This document shows, in pieces, positions 37,261-45,874 of a stretch of DNA of 64,000 nt. Source of the DNA: Saccharopolyspora shandongensis (GTDB taxonomy: Bacteria > Actinomycetota > Actinomycetes > Mycobacteriales > Pseudonocardiaceae); NCBI RefSeq assembly GCF_900106995.1, contig NZ_FNOK01000054.1, positions 1 to 64,000 of the forward strand, read 5' to 3'. The notes below the pieces were generated by a model, which was not told the DNA's origin, made no database searches, and saw nothing but the letters and a program-made list of their open reading frames with translations. The stretch's first letter is position 1. Each line of letters opens with the position of its first letter. The translations under genes and the position numbers were made by a program.

Positions 37261-38586
37261 TCAGGACAGGTTGGCGTGCGCGATGAGCGCGATGGTCACC
37301 GTGATCGCGCCGCCGATGCGCGTCGCGATCTGCGCGAACGGCATCAGGGACATCCGGCGGGTGGCGCTGAGGATCGCGACGTCGCCGGTGCCGCCCATGC
37401 CGGTGTGGGTGCCGACGACGATCGCGGTGTCCACCGGGTACATGCCGATCCACCGGCCCACCAGGAAGGCCGTGGCCATCATGGTGATCACGGTGGCGAT
37501 GATGGTGACCACGGTGCCGACGGTGAACGCCTTGAGCAGCTCGTTCCACGGCGTGGACGACACCCCGATGGCGAACAGCAGCGGGTAGGTCACGGCGGTC
37601 GACATGAAGCCGTAGACCAGGCCGGAGTGGTGCTCCAGGCTGCTCGGCAGCCAGCGGGTCAGCTTCAGCGCGACCGCGGCGACCAGCATCACGATCGGCG
37701 CCGGCCAGCCGAACAGCGCGTGCGTGGCCTCGCCGAGCAGGTACAGCGCGATGGCCATGAACCCGGCGGCCGCCAGCTGCCGGATGTCGAACGCGGGCGG
37801 CTCGCCCTCGGCGACGTCGAGCCCGTCTCCCGCGGCGGGCTGGATCTTGCCGAAGCCGGTGGTCCGCGGGAAGCGCTGTCCGATCATGGACAGCACGCTG
37901 GAGAAGACGATCGCGCAGACGTTGGCCAGCAGCACCACCGGAAGCACCTGCGCCAGCAGCGTTTCCGCCGGTCCCGCGCCGGATTGCGAGTAGCCGAGGG
38001 TCAGCGGGATGGCGCCCTCGCCGAGGCCGCCGCCCATCACCGGCACGACGATGAAGAAGACGGTGCGGTGCAGGTCGCCGGTGATCGCCCAGCCGACCAG
38101 CGAACCGACCACCAGCGCGGCCACCGAGCCCGCGGCCAGCGGCACGAAGATCTTGAGGAAACCCCTGATCAGCACGGTGCGGTTCATGCTCAGGATGGAG
38201 CCGACGATGATCCCGGCGATGAACACGTACAGGAAGTTCGTGGACTTGTAGAACGTCGAGATGTTCTTGGCCAGATCGGCGGGAATCCACTCCGCCGCGA
38301 CCAGGAAGGCGGGCAGGAAGGTCACCAGGATGACGGGCCCGCCGATCGAGCGGAAGCCCGGAATGCGCCTGCCGACCTCGTAGCAGGTGTAGCTGCAGAC
38401 GCCGAGCAGCGCGGCCATCGTCGGGATGTCGGCCTTCAGGTCGTCCTGCCAGGCGAGCACCGCGAGCACGACGACCAGCAGCGCGTAGAACGGCAGCGGG
38501 ATGACGCCGATCCGGACCGACCAGGTGGACCGCCGCCCGGCGGGAACCACGTGTTCCGCCGATGCCGTATCCGGGGGTGATGCCAT
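37261..38586 (-). CDS. 2-hydroxycarboxylate transporter family protein (CitS/MleP-like)
   Basis: 441 residues with about eleven membrane segments. The two signature loops are VMGGGLGEGAIPLTLGYS and GTHTGMGGTGDVAILSATRR, the GGxG reentrant motifs of the 2-HCT family. Members import citrate, malate or related hydroxy acids, often with sodium. It heads an operon with the CoA-transferase (15-base gap) and lyase, so the operon likely imports, activates and cleaves a hydroxy di- or tricarboxylate. Confidence 0.9.
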   Translation of the reverse strand: MASPPDTASAEHVVPAGRRSTWSVRIGVIPLPFYALLVVVLAVLAWQDDLKADIPTMAALLGVCSYTCYEVGRRIPGFRSIGGPVILVTFLPAFLVAAEWIPADLAKNISTFYKSTNFLYVFIAGIIVGSILSMNRTVLIRGFLKIFVPLAAGSVAALVVGSLVGWAITGDLHRTVFFIVVPVMGGGLGEGAIPLTLGYSQSGAGPAETLLAQVLPVVLLANVCAIVFSSVLSMIGQRFPRTTGFGKIQPAAGDGLDVAEGEPPAFDIRQLAAAGFMAIALYLLGEATHALFGWPAPIVMLVAAVALKLTRWLPSSLEHHSGLVYGFMSTAVTYPLLFAIGVSSTPWNELLKAFTVGTVVTIIATVITMMATAFLVGRWIGMYPVDTAIVVGTHTGMGGTGDVAILSATRRMSLMPFAQIATRIGGAITVTIALIAHANLS

Positions 38587-38695
38587 CGCGCTACCTCCTC
38601 GTAGGGATAGCAGGCATCAAACCTCCGGCCGGTGGGCCCGAGTAGGGGCCGATTCCCGAGGTGGGCATAAGCCGCGCTTATGGCTCGGGGCCGGC

Positions 38696-39073
38696 TCAGC
38701 GCTCCTGCGGCGGGTCCGGGGCGAGGGTTCCATCCGGGGCGATGTGGTCGAAGATCTGCTCCACCAGCGCCACCACGTGCGGGTCGTCGACGGTGTAGAG
38801 GTGGCGGCGGCCGTCGCGGCGGGCCGTGATGACGCCCGCCAGCCGGAGCTTGCTCAGGTGCTGGCTGACCGTCGCGATGCTGATGCCGACCCGCTTGGCC
38901 AGCGTGCCGACGTCGTACGAGCCGTGTGTGATCAACCACACGAGGTGGAGCCGCGGCGGGCTCGCGAGCAGGGCGAACGTCGCCGCTGCGGCGGCCAGCT
39001 GGGCCTCGGTCGGTTCGGCGTCCAGCCTGGGCAGGCCTGGTTCTGCGGCGGGCAGCGCGGGATTTTTCGGCAT
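38696..39073 (-). CDS. ArsR-family transcriptional regulator
   Basis: 125 residues. FALLASPPRLHLVWLITHGS, VGTLAKRVGISIATVSQHLS and KLRLAGVITARRDGRRHLYT form the winged helix with beta wing. The classical ELCVCDL metal box is absent. DDPHVVALVEQIFDH in the C-terminal helix may hold metal or be purely structural. It is divergent from a cation exchanger gene, with a riboswitch and a TTCGT...ACGAA pair in the space between. A role in metal-responsive control is inferred. Confidence 0.85.
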   Translation of the reverse strand: MPKNPALPAAEPGLPRLDAEPTEAQLAAAAATFALLASPPRLHLVWLITHGSYDVGTLAKRVGISIATVSQHLSKLRLAGVITARRDGRRHLYTVDDPHVVALVEQIFDHIAPDGTLAPDPPQER

Positions 39074-39178
39074 GGCGAGTTCGATTCTTCCGCATCGCAC
39101 AACCCCGTGGTGGCCGCCGCGCAAACACTTCGTTGGTTGCGAAAACTACGAAATGACTGCGAGGGTGGTCCCGTTCCG

Positions 39179-39294
39179 AAGGGGAGTAGTCCGCAAGACC
39201 ACCGTCGACACGCTGAGATCCGTCTCCGGCGGTGGCGCCCGCGATGCGGGTGGACGAGACCTTCGGCCAGCTGATCTGTGCCTGGCCGAGACCC
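39179..39294 (+). ncRNA. yybP-ykoY manganese riboswitch
   Basis: The leader starts AAGGGGAGTAG, then CGTCGACACGCTG, GGACGAGACCTTCGG, and a closing stem CGGCCAG...CTGGCCG with a second GAGACC. These are the conserved blocks of the yybP-ykoY element (Mn2+-binding loop bases included), in the right order and spacing. It ends about 45 bases before the exchanger ATG, where a ribosome-site or terminator switch could act. The class usually turns on Mn2+ exporters. Confidence 0.82.
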
Positions 39295-39339
39295 CTGGAC
39301 GTCCCGGCCGAGGCAGGCCGCGGTCCGGGAAGGTGCTCG

Positions 39340-40578
39340 ATGTCCACCAAGTTGCTGCGTCCGCTCGCGCTCTGCGGAGCCCTGGCGGTGCCCGCGTTGA
39401 TCATCCGGTTCGCCGGGCTGCCGGTGAGCCCGGTGCTCGGCCTGCTGCTGTTCGGCATGGCCGTCGTCGCCTCGTCGTTCGTCCTGGCCTGGGCCGCGGA
39501 GGTGGCGCAGGTCGACATCTCCGGCGGCCTGGCGATCGCCATCCTCGCCGTGATCGCCGTGCTGCCCGAGTACGCGGTCGACCTCTTCTTCGCCTACACG
39601 GCGGGCAGCGATCCCACCTACGTCGCCTACGCCGCGGCGAACATGACCGGCTCCAACCGGCTGCTGCTCGGCCTGGGCTGGTCGCTGGTGGTGATCGTCG
39701 CGCTCGCGCTGGCCAAGAGGCGTACCGGCAAGACCGTGCGCGAGCTGACCCTGGAGTCCGGCAACCGGGTGGAGCTCGGGTTCCTCGCGATCGCCTCGGT
39801 GGTCGCCTTCGTGGTGCCCGCGACCGGCCAGATCTCCCTGCTGCTCGGGTTCGCGTTGCTCGGTTTCTTCGTGTTCTACCTGTGGAAGGTCTCGCGCGCC
39901 GAGGCGGAGGAGCCCGACCTGGTCGGCACCGCGGCCATCATCGGCGGGCTGCCCAAGCACGTCCGGCGGCCGCTGGTGATCGCGCTGTTCGTGTTCTCCG
40001 CCGCGGTGATCGTCGCCTGCGCCGAGCCCTTCGCCCACTCGCTGATCGAGACGGGCACCCAACTGGGCATCGACAAGTTCCTGCTGGTGCAGTGGCTCGC
40101 GCCGCTGGCCTCGGAGGCGCCCGAGTTCATCGTGGCGATCCTGTTCGCCGTCCGCGGCAAGGGCGCCGACGCCATCGGGACGCTGATCTCCAGCAAGGTC
40201 AACCAGTGGACCCTGCTGGTGGGCAGCCTGCCGGTGGCCTACCTGCTCGGCGGCGGCGGAACGGCGCTGCACCTCGACGCCCGCCAGGTGGAGGAGTTCC
40301 TGCTCACGGCGACGCAAACGGTGCTCGGCGTGGCCGCGCTGCTGGCGCTGCGCTTCCCGCGCTGGGCGGCGTGGACGTTGCTCGCGCTGTTCGCGGCGCA
40401 GTTCGCGCTGCCCGGCCAGACCGCTCGCTACGTCCTGTGCGGCATCTACGCCGTGCTCGCGATCGTCGCGCTCATCCGCAACCGCAGGCACATCCTGCCG
40501 ACCCTCGCCGCGCCCTTCCGGCGCGAGATCGCCGAACCCGCTGCGACGGAGCCGGTGTCCGCGGGCTCCGCGCGCTGA
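39340..40578 (+). CDS. CaCA-family cation exchanger, probable Mn2+ or Ca2+ exporter
   Basis: 412 residues with about eleven membrane segments. The two alpha-repeats are present: AILAVIAVLPEYAVDLFFAY with NMTGSNRLLLGLGW, and LAPLASEAPEFIVAILFAVR with GTLISSKVNQWTLLVG. The acidic residues (Glu in LPEY and APEF) are the ion ligands. The Mn2+ riboswitch in its leader argues that manganese efflux is the real job, although the family is named for calcium. GGAAGGTG precedes the ATG at 39340. Confidence 0.85.
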   Translation: MSTKLLRPLALCGALAVPALIIRFAGLPVSPVLGLLLFGMAVVASSFVLAWAAEVAQVDISGGLAIAILAVIAVLPEYAVDLFFAYTAGSDPTYVAYAAANMTGSNRLLLGLGWSLVVIVALALAKRRTGKTVRELTLESGNRVELGFLAIASVVAFVVPATGQISLLLGFALLGFFVFYLWKVSRAEAEEPDLVGTAAIIGGLPKHVRRPLVIALFVFSAAVIVACAEPFAHSLIETGTQLGIDKFLLVQWLAPLASEAPEFIVAILFAVRGKGADAIGTLISSKVNQWTLLVGSLPVAYLLGGGGTALHLDARQVEEFLLTATQTVLGVAALLALRFPRWAAWTLLALFAAQFALPGQTARYVLCGIYAVLAIVALIRNRRHILPTLAAPFRREIAEPAATEPVSAGSAR

Positions 40579-40581
40579 GCC

Positions 40582-40625
40582 GTTCATCAGCGGGCGCACC
40601 CCCAGTCTCGCGCCCGCTGGTGAAC
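40582..40625. terminator. bidirectional terminator between convergent genes
   Basis: Stem of 16 pairs with one G-T pair, GTTCATCAGCGGGCGC at 40582-40597 with 40610-40625, and a 12-base loop. It lies between the cation exchanger stop and the stop of the convergent Fe-S-type regulator. Confidence 0.75.
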
Positions 40626-40627
40626 CG

Positions 40628-41332
40628 TCAGGTGCTGCGCAGGGCGACGCAGCACTCCCCGGGCCGCGGTTCGAGCACCGCCTCCACGGACCGGGCCTCC
40701 AGGCCGGCGAGGAATCCCCGCAGGAAAGCGTGGTTGAGCCCGCACACCAGCTGCGGCGACCTGGCGGTCAGCGGGTGGAACGGGCAGTTGCGCAGCCGGA
40801 CGCAGGTCGGTGTCTCCCGGTCCGGCTCGAAGCCATAGCGGGCCAGCACGTCCTCGGTCCTGGTCAGCGCGCGTTCGGCGCCGAGCCGGCCGGGGCGGCT
40901 GCGGATGCGCTCCTCGGCGCCCAGGCGGTGCCCGCGTTCGTGCGCGGTGCGCATCGCCGCCTCGATCGCGGTCTCCTGGTCGCCCTCGGTGAGCACCGCG
41001 TCGAGCAGGATGTCGGCCAGCAGGTCGGGGCGCCGCGGCGGGATGCTGACCCCGATGTGGGCATCGGTGGGCTCGTAGACCTTCGGCGTGCGGCCGACCT
41101 TGCGGATGCCGCCCACCGGCTCGAACCGCGCGCACAGCAGCCCCGCGTCGACGAGCTTGTCCAGGTGAAAGGCGGCTAGCTTGCGGGAGATGCCGACCGC
41201 GGCGGCGGCTTCGTCCCGGCCGATCGGCCGCCGGGCGCGGCGGATGAACTCGTACATCCCGCGCCGCAGGTCGTCCGCCAGCACGGCGATCGCCGCCATC
41301 GAGCCCGCCGTCGGCTCGTCGCTGGACACCAT
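40628..41332 (-). CDS. SufR-like helix-turn-helix regulator with cysteine cluster
   Basis: 234 residues. N-terminal winged helix: LRRGMYEFIRRARRPIGRDE, AAAAVGISRKLAAFHLDKLV, GLLCARF. The C-terminal half has Cys177, Cys183, Cys197 and Cys227/228 (CVRLRNCPFHPL, QLVCGLNHAFLRGFL, GECCVALR), the layout of SufR-type iron-sulfur regulators. It is divergent from folE with 153 bases between starts, unlike SufR, which normally heads a suf operon. Cluster-based sensing of redox or iron is inferred. Confidence 0.75.
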   Translation of the reverse strand: MVSSDEPTAGSMAAIAVLADDLRRGMYEFIRRARRPIGRDEAAAAVGISRKLAAFHLDKLVDAGLLCARFEPVGGIRKVGRTPKVYEPTDAHIGVSIPPRRPDLLADILLDAVLTEGDQETAIEAAMRTAHERGHRLGAEERIRSRPGRLGAERALTRTEDVLARYGFEPDRETPTCVRLRNCPFHPLTARSPQLVCGLNHAFLRGFLAGLEARSVEAVLEPRPGECCVALRST

Positions 41333-41485
41333 GTCCTAACGGTAACGCCTCCCGCGCCCAATGCGGTGTCCGAAATCGCTCCAGAACATCGGCTTGCTGC
41401 TGCATTGACCCGGCTTCCGGAATAAGACTAACGTTCATTGGTGAAACCAGGTCCGGCCTGGCACCACCGACCGGAGGAACGCCCG

Positions 41486-42082
41486 ATGTCCGCCCTCGCC
41501 CAGCACGTCGTCCATCAGCCCGAAGGCGAGATCGACCTCGCCGCCGCCGAGAAGGCCGCCGGTGACCTGCTGCGGGCGCTGGGGATCTCCACGGACTCCG
41601 AGAGCCTGCTGGGCACGCCCGGCCGCATGGCCCGCGCGTACGCCGAGCTGTTCTCGCCGCGGCCGTTCGACCTGACGACCTTCCCGAACGAGGAGGAGTA
41701 CGACGAGCTCGTGCTCGCGCGGTCGATCCCGGTGCGCTCGGTCTGCGAGCACCACCTGCTGCCGTTCGTCGGCGTCGCGCACGTCGGCTACCTGCCGGGC
41801 GACCGGATCCTCGGGCTGTCCAAGCTGGCGCGGGTCGTCGAGCACTTCGCCTGCCGCCCGCAGGTCCAGGAGCGGCTGACGAAGCAGGTCGCCGACTGGC
41901 TGTGCGAGCAGCTCAACCCCAAGGGCGTCGGCGTGGTGATCGAAGCCGAGCACACCTGCATGACCCTGCGCGGCGTGCAGGCCACCGGCTCCAACACCGT
42001 GACCTCGACGTTGCTGGGCACCCTGCGGCAGGACGCACGCTCCCGGCAGGAGTTCTTCGCCCTCACCGGCGTCAACGCCTGA
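41486..42082 (+). CDS. folE: GTP cyclohydrolase I
   Basis: 198 residues. SVCEHHLLPFVGVAHVGYLP (zinc Cys and His), GDRILGLSKLARVVEHFACR, QVQERLTKQVADWL and VVIEAEHTCMTLRGVQ (second zinc Cys) make a complete active site. It converts GTP to 7,8-dihydroneopterin triphosphate, the first step to folate or pteridine cofactors. The genes of folate synthesis are not adjacent, so this may be a second, conditionally used copy. GGAGGAA precedes the ATG. Confidence 0.92.
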   Translation: MSALAQHVVHQPEGEIDLAAAEKAAGDLLRALGISTDSESLLGTPGRMARAYAELFSPRPFDLTTFPNEEEYDELVLARSIPVRSVCEHHLLPFVGVAHVGYLPGDRILGLSKLARVVEHFACRPQVQERLTKQVADWLCEQLNPKGVGVVIEAEHTCMTLRGVQATGSNTVTSTLLGTLRQDARSRQEFFALTGVNA

Positions 42083-42087
42083 CGAGT

Positions 42088-42516
42088 TCAGTCCGAGCGC
42101 GCCGCGTGCTCGGGTGCGCGCGGGACTCGGCGGAACAACGCGTCGAGCGCGAACGGTCCGGCCCCGAGCGCGGCGATCAGTAGGAAGAACCAGGCGTAGA
42201 GCGCGGCTGGAACGCCGGCGTTCTGGATGGGGAGCAGGCCCCGGGGCTGGTGCACGGTGAAGTAGGCGAAGGCCATCGCGCCCGAGCAGACCAGCGCGGC
42301 CGGCCTGGTGAAGAGCCCGAGCAGGACCAGGCCGCCGCCGACGAACTGGATGATCCCCGCCCACCAGGACGGCCAGGCGAACAGCGGCGCGGCGTACGGC
42401 GCGCCCAGCACCCCGAACAGGGCGGCCACCCCGTGCAGCATGAACATGAACGACACGACGATCCGCACCACGGACAACGCGATCCCGCCTAGTCGATCCG
42501 AATGATCGTGCGTCAC
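42088..42516 (-). CDS. DoxX-family membrane protein
   Basis: 142 residues with four membrane segments. RIVVSFMFMLHGVAALFGVL, WWAGIIQFVGGGLVLLGLFT and AFAYFTVHQPRGLLPIQNAG are the DoxX family sequence marks. Family members are linked to thiol-redox membrane complexes in actinobacteria; the role of this one is unknown. It is convergent with folE, 5 bases apart. Confidence 0.85.
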   Translation of the reverse strand: MTHDHSDRLGGIALSVVRIVVSFMFMLHGVAALFGVLGAPYAAPLFAWPSWWAGIIQFVGGGLVLLGLFTRPAALVCSGAMAFAYFTVHQPRGLLPIQNAGVPAALYAWFFLLIAALGAGPFALDALFRRVPRAPEHAARSD

Positions 42517-42673
42517 ACGACTGCCCTCCTCGCACGGTGTTGTCCTGACGTCCTAGGCGTTTCCGCGCGACGGAGTTCCCAATCCGGACGAGTCGGTTCC
42601 GGTGGTGGTCGTTCGGTGGACTTCAACGGATCTGCCAGGAACAACGCCGAAATCGGCGAGGGTGCGCGTTACT

Positions 42674-42714
42674 CGAATCGTCCCTCACCGGAGTTTCCGG
42701 TGAGGGACGATTCG
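42674..42714. terminator. 18 bp perfect hairpin
   Basis: CGAATCGTCCCTCACCGG (42674-42691) pairs perfectly with 42697-42714 across AGTTT. It lies between the DoxX start and the tRNA-Arg, on the path of tRNA read-through toward DoxX. An insulating terminator or a repeat element is likely. The open frame across it is not a convincing gene. Confidence 0.6.
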
Positions 42715-42732
42715 CACTGATCCCCGCCGATT

Positions 42733-42759
42733 CCCCCAGCAGGGGGCTTGAACCTGCGA
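42733..42759 (-). pseudogene. tRNA-Arg 3'-end remnant
   Basis: CCCCCAGCAGG...GAACCTGCGA matches the acceptor-stem and T-arm end of the tRNA-Arg at 42845 (CCCCCAGCAGGACTCGAACC), with a short insertion and substitutions. The rest of the tRNA is missing. Such a partial duplicate is what integrative elements leave at a tRNA attachment site. No integrase is found nearby. Confidence 0.6.
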
Positions 42760-42790
42760 GCAGACGGCTGAAGCAAAGACAGGAATAGAA

Positions 42791-42822
42791 CGGGGGTTGA
42801 TCTTGAGCTAGATCAACCCCCG
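42791..42822 (-). terminator. terminator of tRNA-Arg
   Basis: 13 bp perfect stem CGGGGGTTGATCT with a 6-base loop and its complement. On the minus strand it is followed by TTCTATTCCTGTCTTT, a T-rich tail. It lies 23 bases beyond the tRNA 3' end. Confidence 0.8.
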
Positions 42823-42844
42823 CTTCGTTTACCAGCGCTTTTGC

Positions 42845-42917
42845 GCCCCCAGCAGGACTCGAACCTGCGACCTAAGGATTAGAAGTCCTTTGCTCTATCC
42901 AGCTGAGCTATGGGGGC
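42845..42917 (-). tRNA. tRNA-Arg (anticodon TCT)
   Basis: 73 bases. Acceptor GCCCCCA/TGGGGGC, D arm AGCTCAGCTGGATAGAGC, anticodon stem GGACT-TCTAATCC style loop with TCT, T arm GCAGGTTCGAGTCCTGC. It reads AGA codons, rare in this GC-rich genome. CCA is not encoded. No intron. Confidence 0.93.
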
Positions 42918-43049
42918 CGATCGGGTTGCGGCTCGCCTGAGCTGCAGCAAGCAGGGTAGCCGTACGCGGGGGCAGGTGTGGGACTGACGCCGCACCGTTG
43001 CCGAGCCGGTACCGAACGGCAAGCTGATCGACTGCGGAACGCGATCCGA

Positions 43050-43631
43050 TCAGGCCGGCGGCAGCTTGTGCAGGGCGGCCGTCGTGAGCCGGAACAGCTG
43101 GTCAGAGGTGTCGGCGGCGGAGGCGCCCTGCATGGAGAGCATGGTCACCAGCGTTCGGTCGGTCCGGATCGCGGTGGCCGCGGTGCAGGTCTGGTGCGCG
43201 TTCACGAGTTCGCAGTACAACCACGCCGAATGTCCCTCGATGTCGGTCGCCGCGCCGCGCGGCTGGCGGGTGACGACGACCTGGTACGGCTCGTAGAAGC
43301 CGGCCGCAGCGGTGTTCTCCGTGCCGCTGGCCAGCAGGTGGGCGCAGGTGCCCGCGATCGGGCTGTCCGGATGCGGCGGCCCGACCGGGCCGCCGACCTC
43401 CGCGAGATCCACCGGTGTCAGCAGCCCGCACGGGTCGATTCCCTCGGTGCCGCGCGGGGTGGCGATGCGCACCTGGGTCACGGCGGTCGATCGCGGCTGC
43501 GTGGGCGGCGTCGTGTTGTCGTAGAACCCCGCTGCCGGTATCGGCTCGCCGGAAACCTGCGCGGCGCAGGCTGTCGCCGCGAACAGCAGCAACATCGGCA
43601 GCAGGAACGCACAGCGACGGACAATTGTCAC
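43050..43631 (-). CDS. DUF3558-like lipoprotein
   Basis: 193 residues. MTIVRRCAFLLPMLLLFAAT ends in the lipobox ATAC, so it is lipid-anchored. DPCGLLTPVDLAEVGG and TCAHLLASGTENTAAAGFYE are DUF3558 marks, with two conserved cysteines. A long Pro/Thr linker precedes the domain. Common in mycobacteria and Pseudonocardiaceae; function unknown. It is divergent from the CopD-CtaG gene. Confidence 0.75.
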   Translation of the reverse strand: MTIVRRCAFLLPMLLLFAATACAAQVSGEPIPAAGFYDNTTPPTQPRSTAVTQVRIATPRGTEGIDPCGLLTPVDLAEVGGPVGPPHPDSPIAGTCAHLLASGTENTAAAGFYEPYQVVVTRQPRGAATDIEGHSAWLYCELVNAHQTCTAATAIRTDRTLVTMLSMQGASAADTSDQLFRLTTAALHKLPPA

Positions 43632-43725
43632 GCGGTAACCGTAGCGGCCCGCCGGTGCGGCAGGCCACGTTCCCGGGCGGCATCCTGCGGCGTGGTCGCC
43701 ACGCGTCGGCCGTTACGCTCGGTGT

Positions 43726-45750
43726 GTGCCATCCGAAACCCCCGTACCAGCACCGGAACGGCGCAGCACGGCCAGCGCGGTGGGCGTGCTGGTCGTCACC
43801 GCCGGGGTGCTGGCGGCCCTGATCGCCGCCGCCCTCACCACGCTTTCCGCCGGTGCCTCATATGCCCTGCTCGGCCTGCCCGATCCAGGGCCGATCACGA
43901 AGTACGGGTTGCCGGTCGTCCGGGTGCTGGCGGAGTCCGGTGCGGTGGTGTGCATCGGCTCGTTGCTGCTGGCGGCGTTCGGGATTCCGGCGAAGCGCTC
44001 GGGCGCGCTGGCCGCCGACGGGTACGCCGCGGTGCGGGCCGCCGGTTGGGCGGCGGCCGTCTGGTGCCTGGGCGCGGCGCTGATGGTGCCGTTCATCGCC
44101 GCCGACGCCACCGGGCGCCCAGTGTCCGACGTGCTCAGCGTCGAAGTGCTGTCCGGCCTCGTCGACGCCTTGGAGGAAGCCAAGGCGTGGGCGCTGACCG
44201 CGCTGTTCGCGTTCGTGGTCGCGCTGGCCTGCCGGGTGGTGCTGTCCTGGGGCTGGGCGGTGGTGACCTTCGGCCTGGGGCTCGCCGGGCTGTTCCCGGT
44301 GATCGCCACCGGCCACTCGGCCAGCGGTGGCGCGCACGACATCGCGACCAACAGCCTGCTCTTCCACCTGTTCGGGGCGGTCATCTGGGTCGGCGGCCTG
44401 GTGGCGCTGCTGGCGCACGCCGCCCGCGGCGGCGCCCACCTGCCGCTGGTGGCCAGGCGGTTCTCGCTGGTCGCCCTGGTCTGCTGGGCGGCCATGGCGC
44501 TGTCCGGCGTGATCAACTCGCTGGTCCGGGTTACGCCGGAGCAGCTGTTCACCTCCACTTACGGCGTGCTGCTGGTGCTCAAGACCGTCGGCCTGGTGGC
44601 GCTCGGCGTGTTCGGGTTCTTCCAGCGCCGCAGCGTCGTGCAGCGGCTGGACGACGGGGCCGGCAGGTCCGCGCTGCTGCGGCTGGGCGCGGGCGAGGTG
44701 CTGGTCATGTTCGCCACGATCGGCGTCGCGGTCGCGCTCGGGCGCACGCCGCCGCCGGACGGGGCCAGGGAGGTGCCCGGCCGGACCGAGCTGCTGATCG
44801 GCTATCCGCTCGACGAGCCGCCGACGTTCCTCCGCCTGCTGTTCGACGGCCGGTTCGACCTGGTCTACGGCACGCTCGCGCTGACCCTGGCCGCGCTGTA
44901 CCTGGTGGGCGTCCACCGACTGCGCAAGCGCGGCGACGCCTGGCCGGTCGGCCGGACCATCGCCTGGCTGTGCGGCTGCGCGACGATCCTGGTGGCCACC
45001 TCGGCGGGGATCGGCAAGTACGCGCCCGCCGTGTTCAGCGTGCACATGGGCCAGCACATGCTGATGTCCATGCTGGCGCCGGTCTTCCTGGTGATGGCCG
45101 GCCCGACCTCGCTCGCGCTGCGGGTGTTCAAGCCCGCCGGGAAGTCGCAGCCCCCGGGGCCGCGCGAGTGGCTGCTGGCCTTCGTGCACTCGCCGGTGAC
45201 GCGGCTGCTGACCAACCCGATCGTCGCGTTGGCCCTGTTCGTCGGGTCCTTCTACGCGCTGTACTTCAGCGGCCTGTTCGACGTGGCGCTGACCGAGCAC
45301 TGGGCGCACCTGGCGATGAACGCGCACTTCCTGCTGGTGGGCTACATCTTCTACTGGCCGGTGATCGGCATCGACCCGGCGCCGCGCCCGCTGCCGCCGC
45401 TGGGCAAGGTCGGCCTGGTCTTCGCCTCCATGCCGTTCCACGCGTTCTTCGGGATCGCGCTGATGATGTCGCAGACCGTCATCGGGGCGAGCTTCTACCG
45501 CGGCCTGGGCCTGCCCTGGATGACCGATCTGCTCGCCGACCAGCGGCTCGGCGGCGGCCTGGCCTGGGCGTCGGGCGAGGTGCCGCTGGTCGTGGTGATG
45601 CTGGCGCTGCTGATCCAGTGGTCCCGCGCGGATTCCCGGGCCGCCCGGAGAATCGACCGGAAGGCCGATGCGGACGGCGACGCGGATCTGGCCGCCTACA
45701 ACGAAATGCTCAAGCAGCTCTCCGACAAGGACACCCCTCGGAGTAGTTGA
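43726..45750 (+). CDS. CopD-CtaG fusion membrane protein
   Basis: 674 residues with some fifteen membrane segments. The first half is CopD-like (HLFGAVIWVGGLVALLAHAA, LSGVINSLVRVTPEQLFTST). The second is CtaG-like, the caa3 oxidase assembly factor (VFSVHMGQHMLMSMLAPVFL, LVMAGPTSLALR, HLAMNAHFLLVGYIFYWPVI, PFHAFFGIALMM). It probably delivers copper to terminal oxidases. The fusion is usual in actinobacteria. GTG start; a charged C-terminal tail follows the last helix. Confidence 0.85.
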   Translation: MPSETPVPAPERRSTASAVGVLVVTAGVLAALIAAALTTLSAGASYALLGLPDPGPITKYGLPVVRVLAESGAVVCIGSLLLAAFGIPAKRSGALAADGYAAVRAAGWAAAVWCLGAALMVPFIAADATGRPVSDVLSVEVLSGLVDALEEAKAWALTALFAFVVALACRVVLSWGWAVVTFGLGLAGLFPVIATGHSASGGAHDIATNSLLFHLFGAVIWVGGLVALLAHAARGGAHLPLVARRFSLVALVCWAAMALSGVINSLVRVTPEQLFTSTYGVLLVLKTVGLVALGVFGFFQRRSVVQRLDDGAGRSALLRLGAGEVLVMFATIGVAVALGRTPPPDGAREVPGRTELLIGYPLDEPPTFLRLLFDGRFDLVYGTLALTLAALYLVGVHRLRKRGDAWPVGRTIAWLCGCATILVATSAGIGKYAPAVFSVHMGQHMLMSMLAPVFLVMAGPTSLALRVFKPAGKSQPPGPREWLLAFVHSPVTRLLTNPIVALALFVGSFYALYFSGLFDVALTEHWAHLAMNAHFLLVGYIFYWPVIGIDPAPRPLPPLGKVGLVFASMPFHAFFGIALMMSQTVIGASFYRGLGLPWMTDLLADQRLGGGLAWASGEVPLVVVMLALLIQWSRADSRAARRIDRKADADGDADLAAYNEMLKQLSDKDTPRSS

Positions 45751-45874
45751 CCTGGCCGATCGGCCGAAGTTTGTCACGGAACGCGGTAAATCGGTCGCGC
45801 TGCGTGACGATCTTCGGGCAGTCTTGGTTCGCGGGCCGGAAGTCGGCCGCGCAGGACCGAGAGGAGCGGCAGAG

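Noticed and set aside
42502-42720. 72-residue frame upstream of DoxX
   Set aside because: It spans an 18 bp perfect hairpin and has no ribosome site or recognisable sequence.
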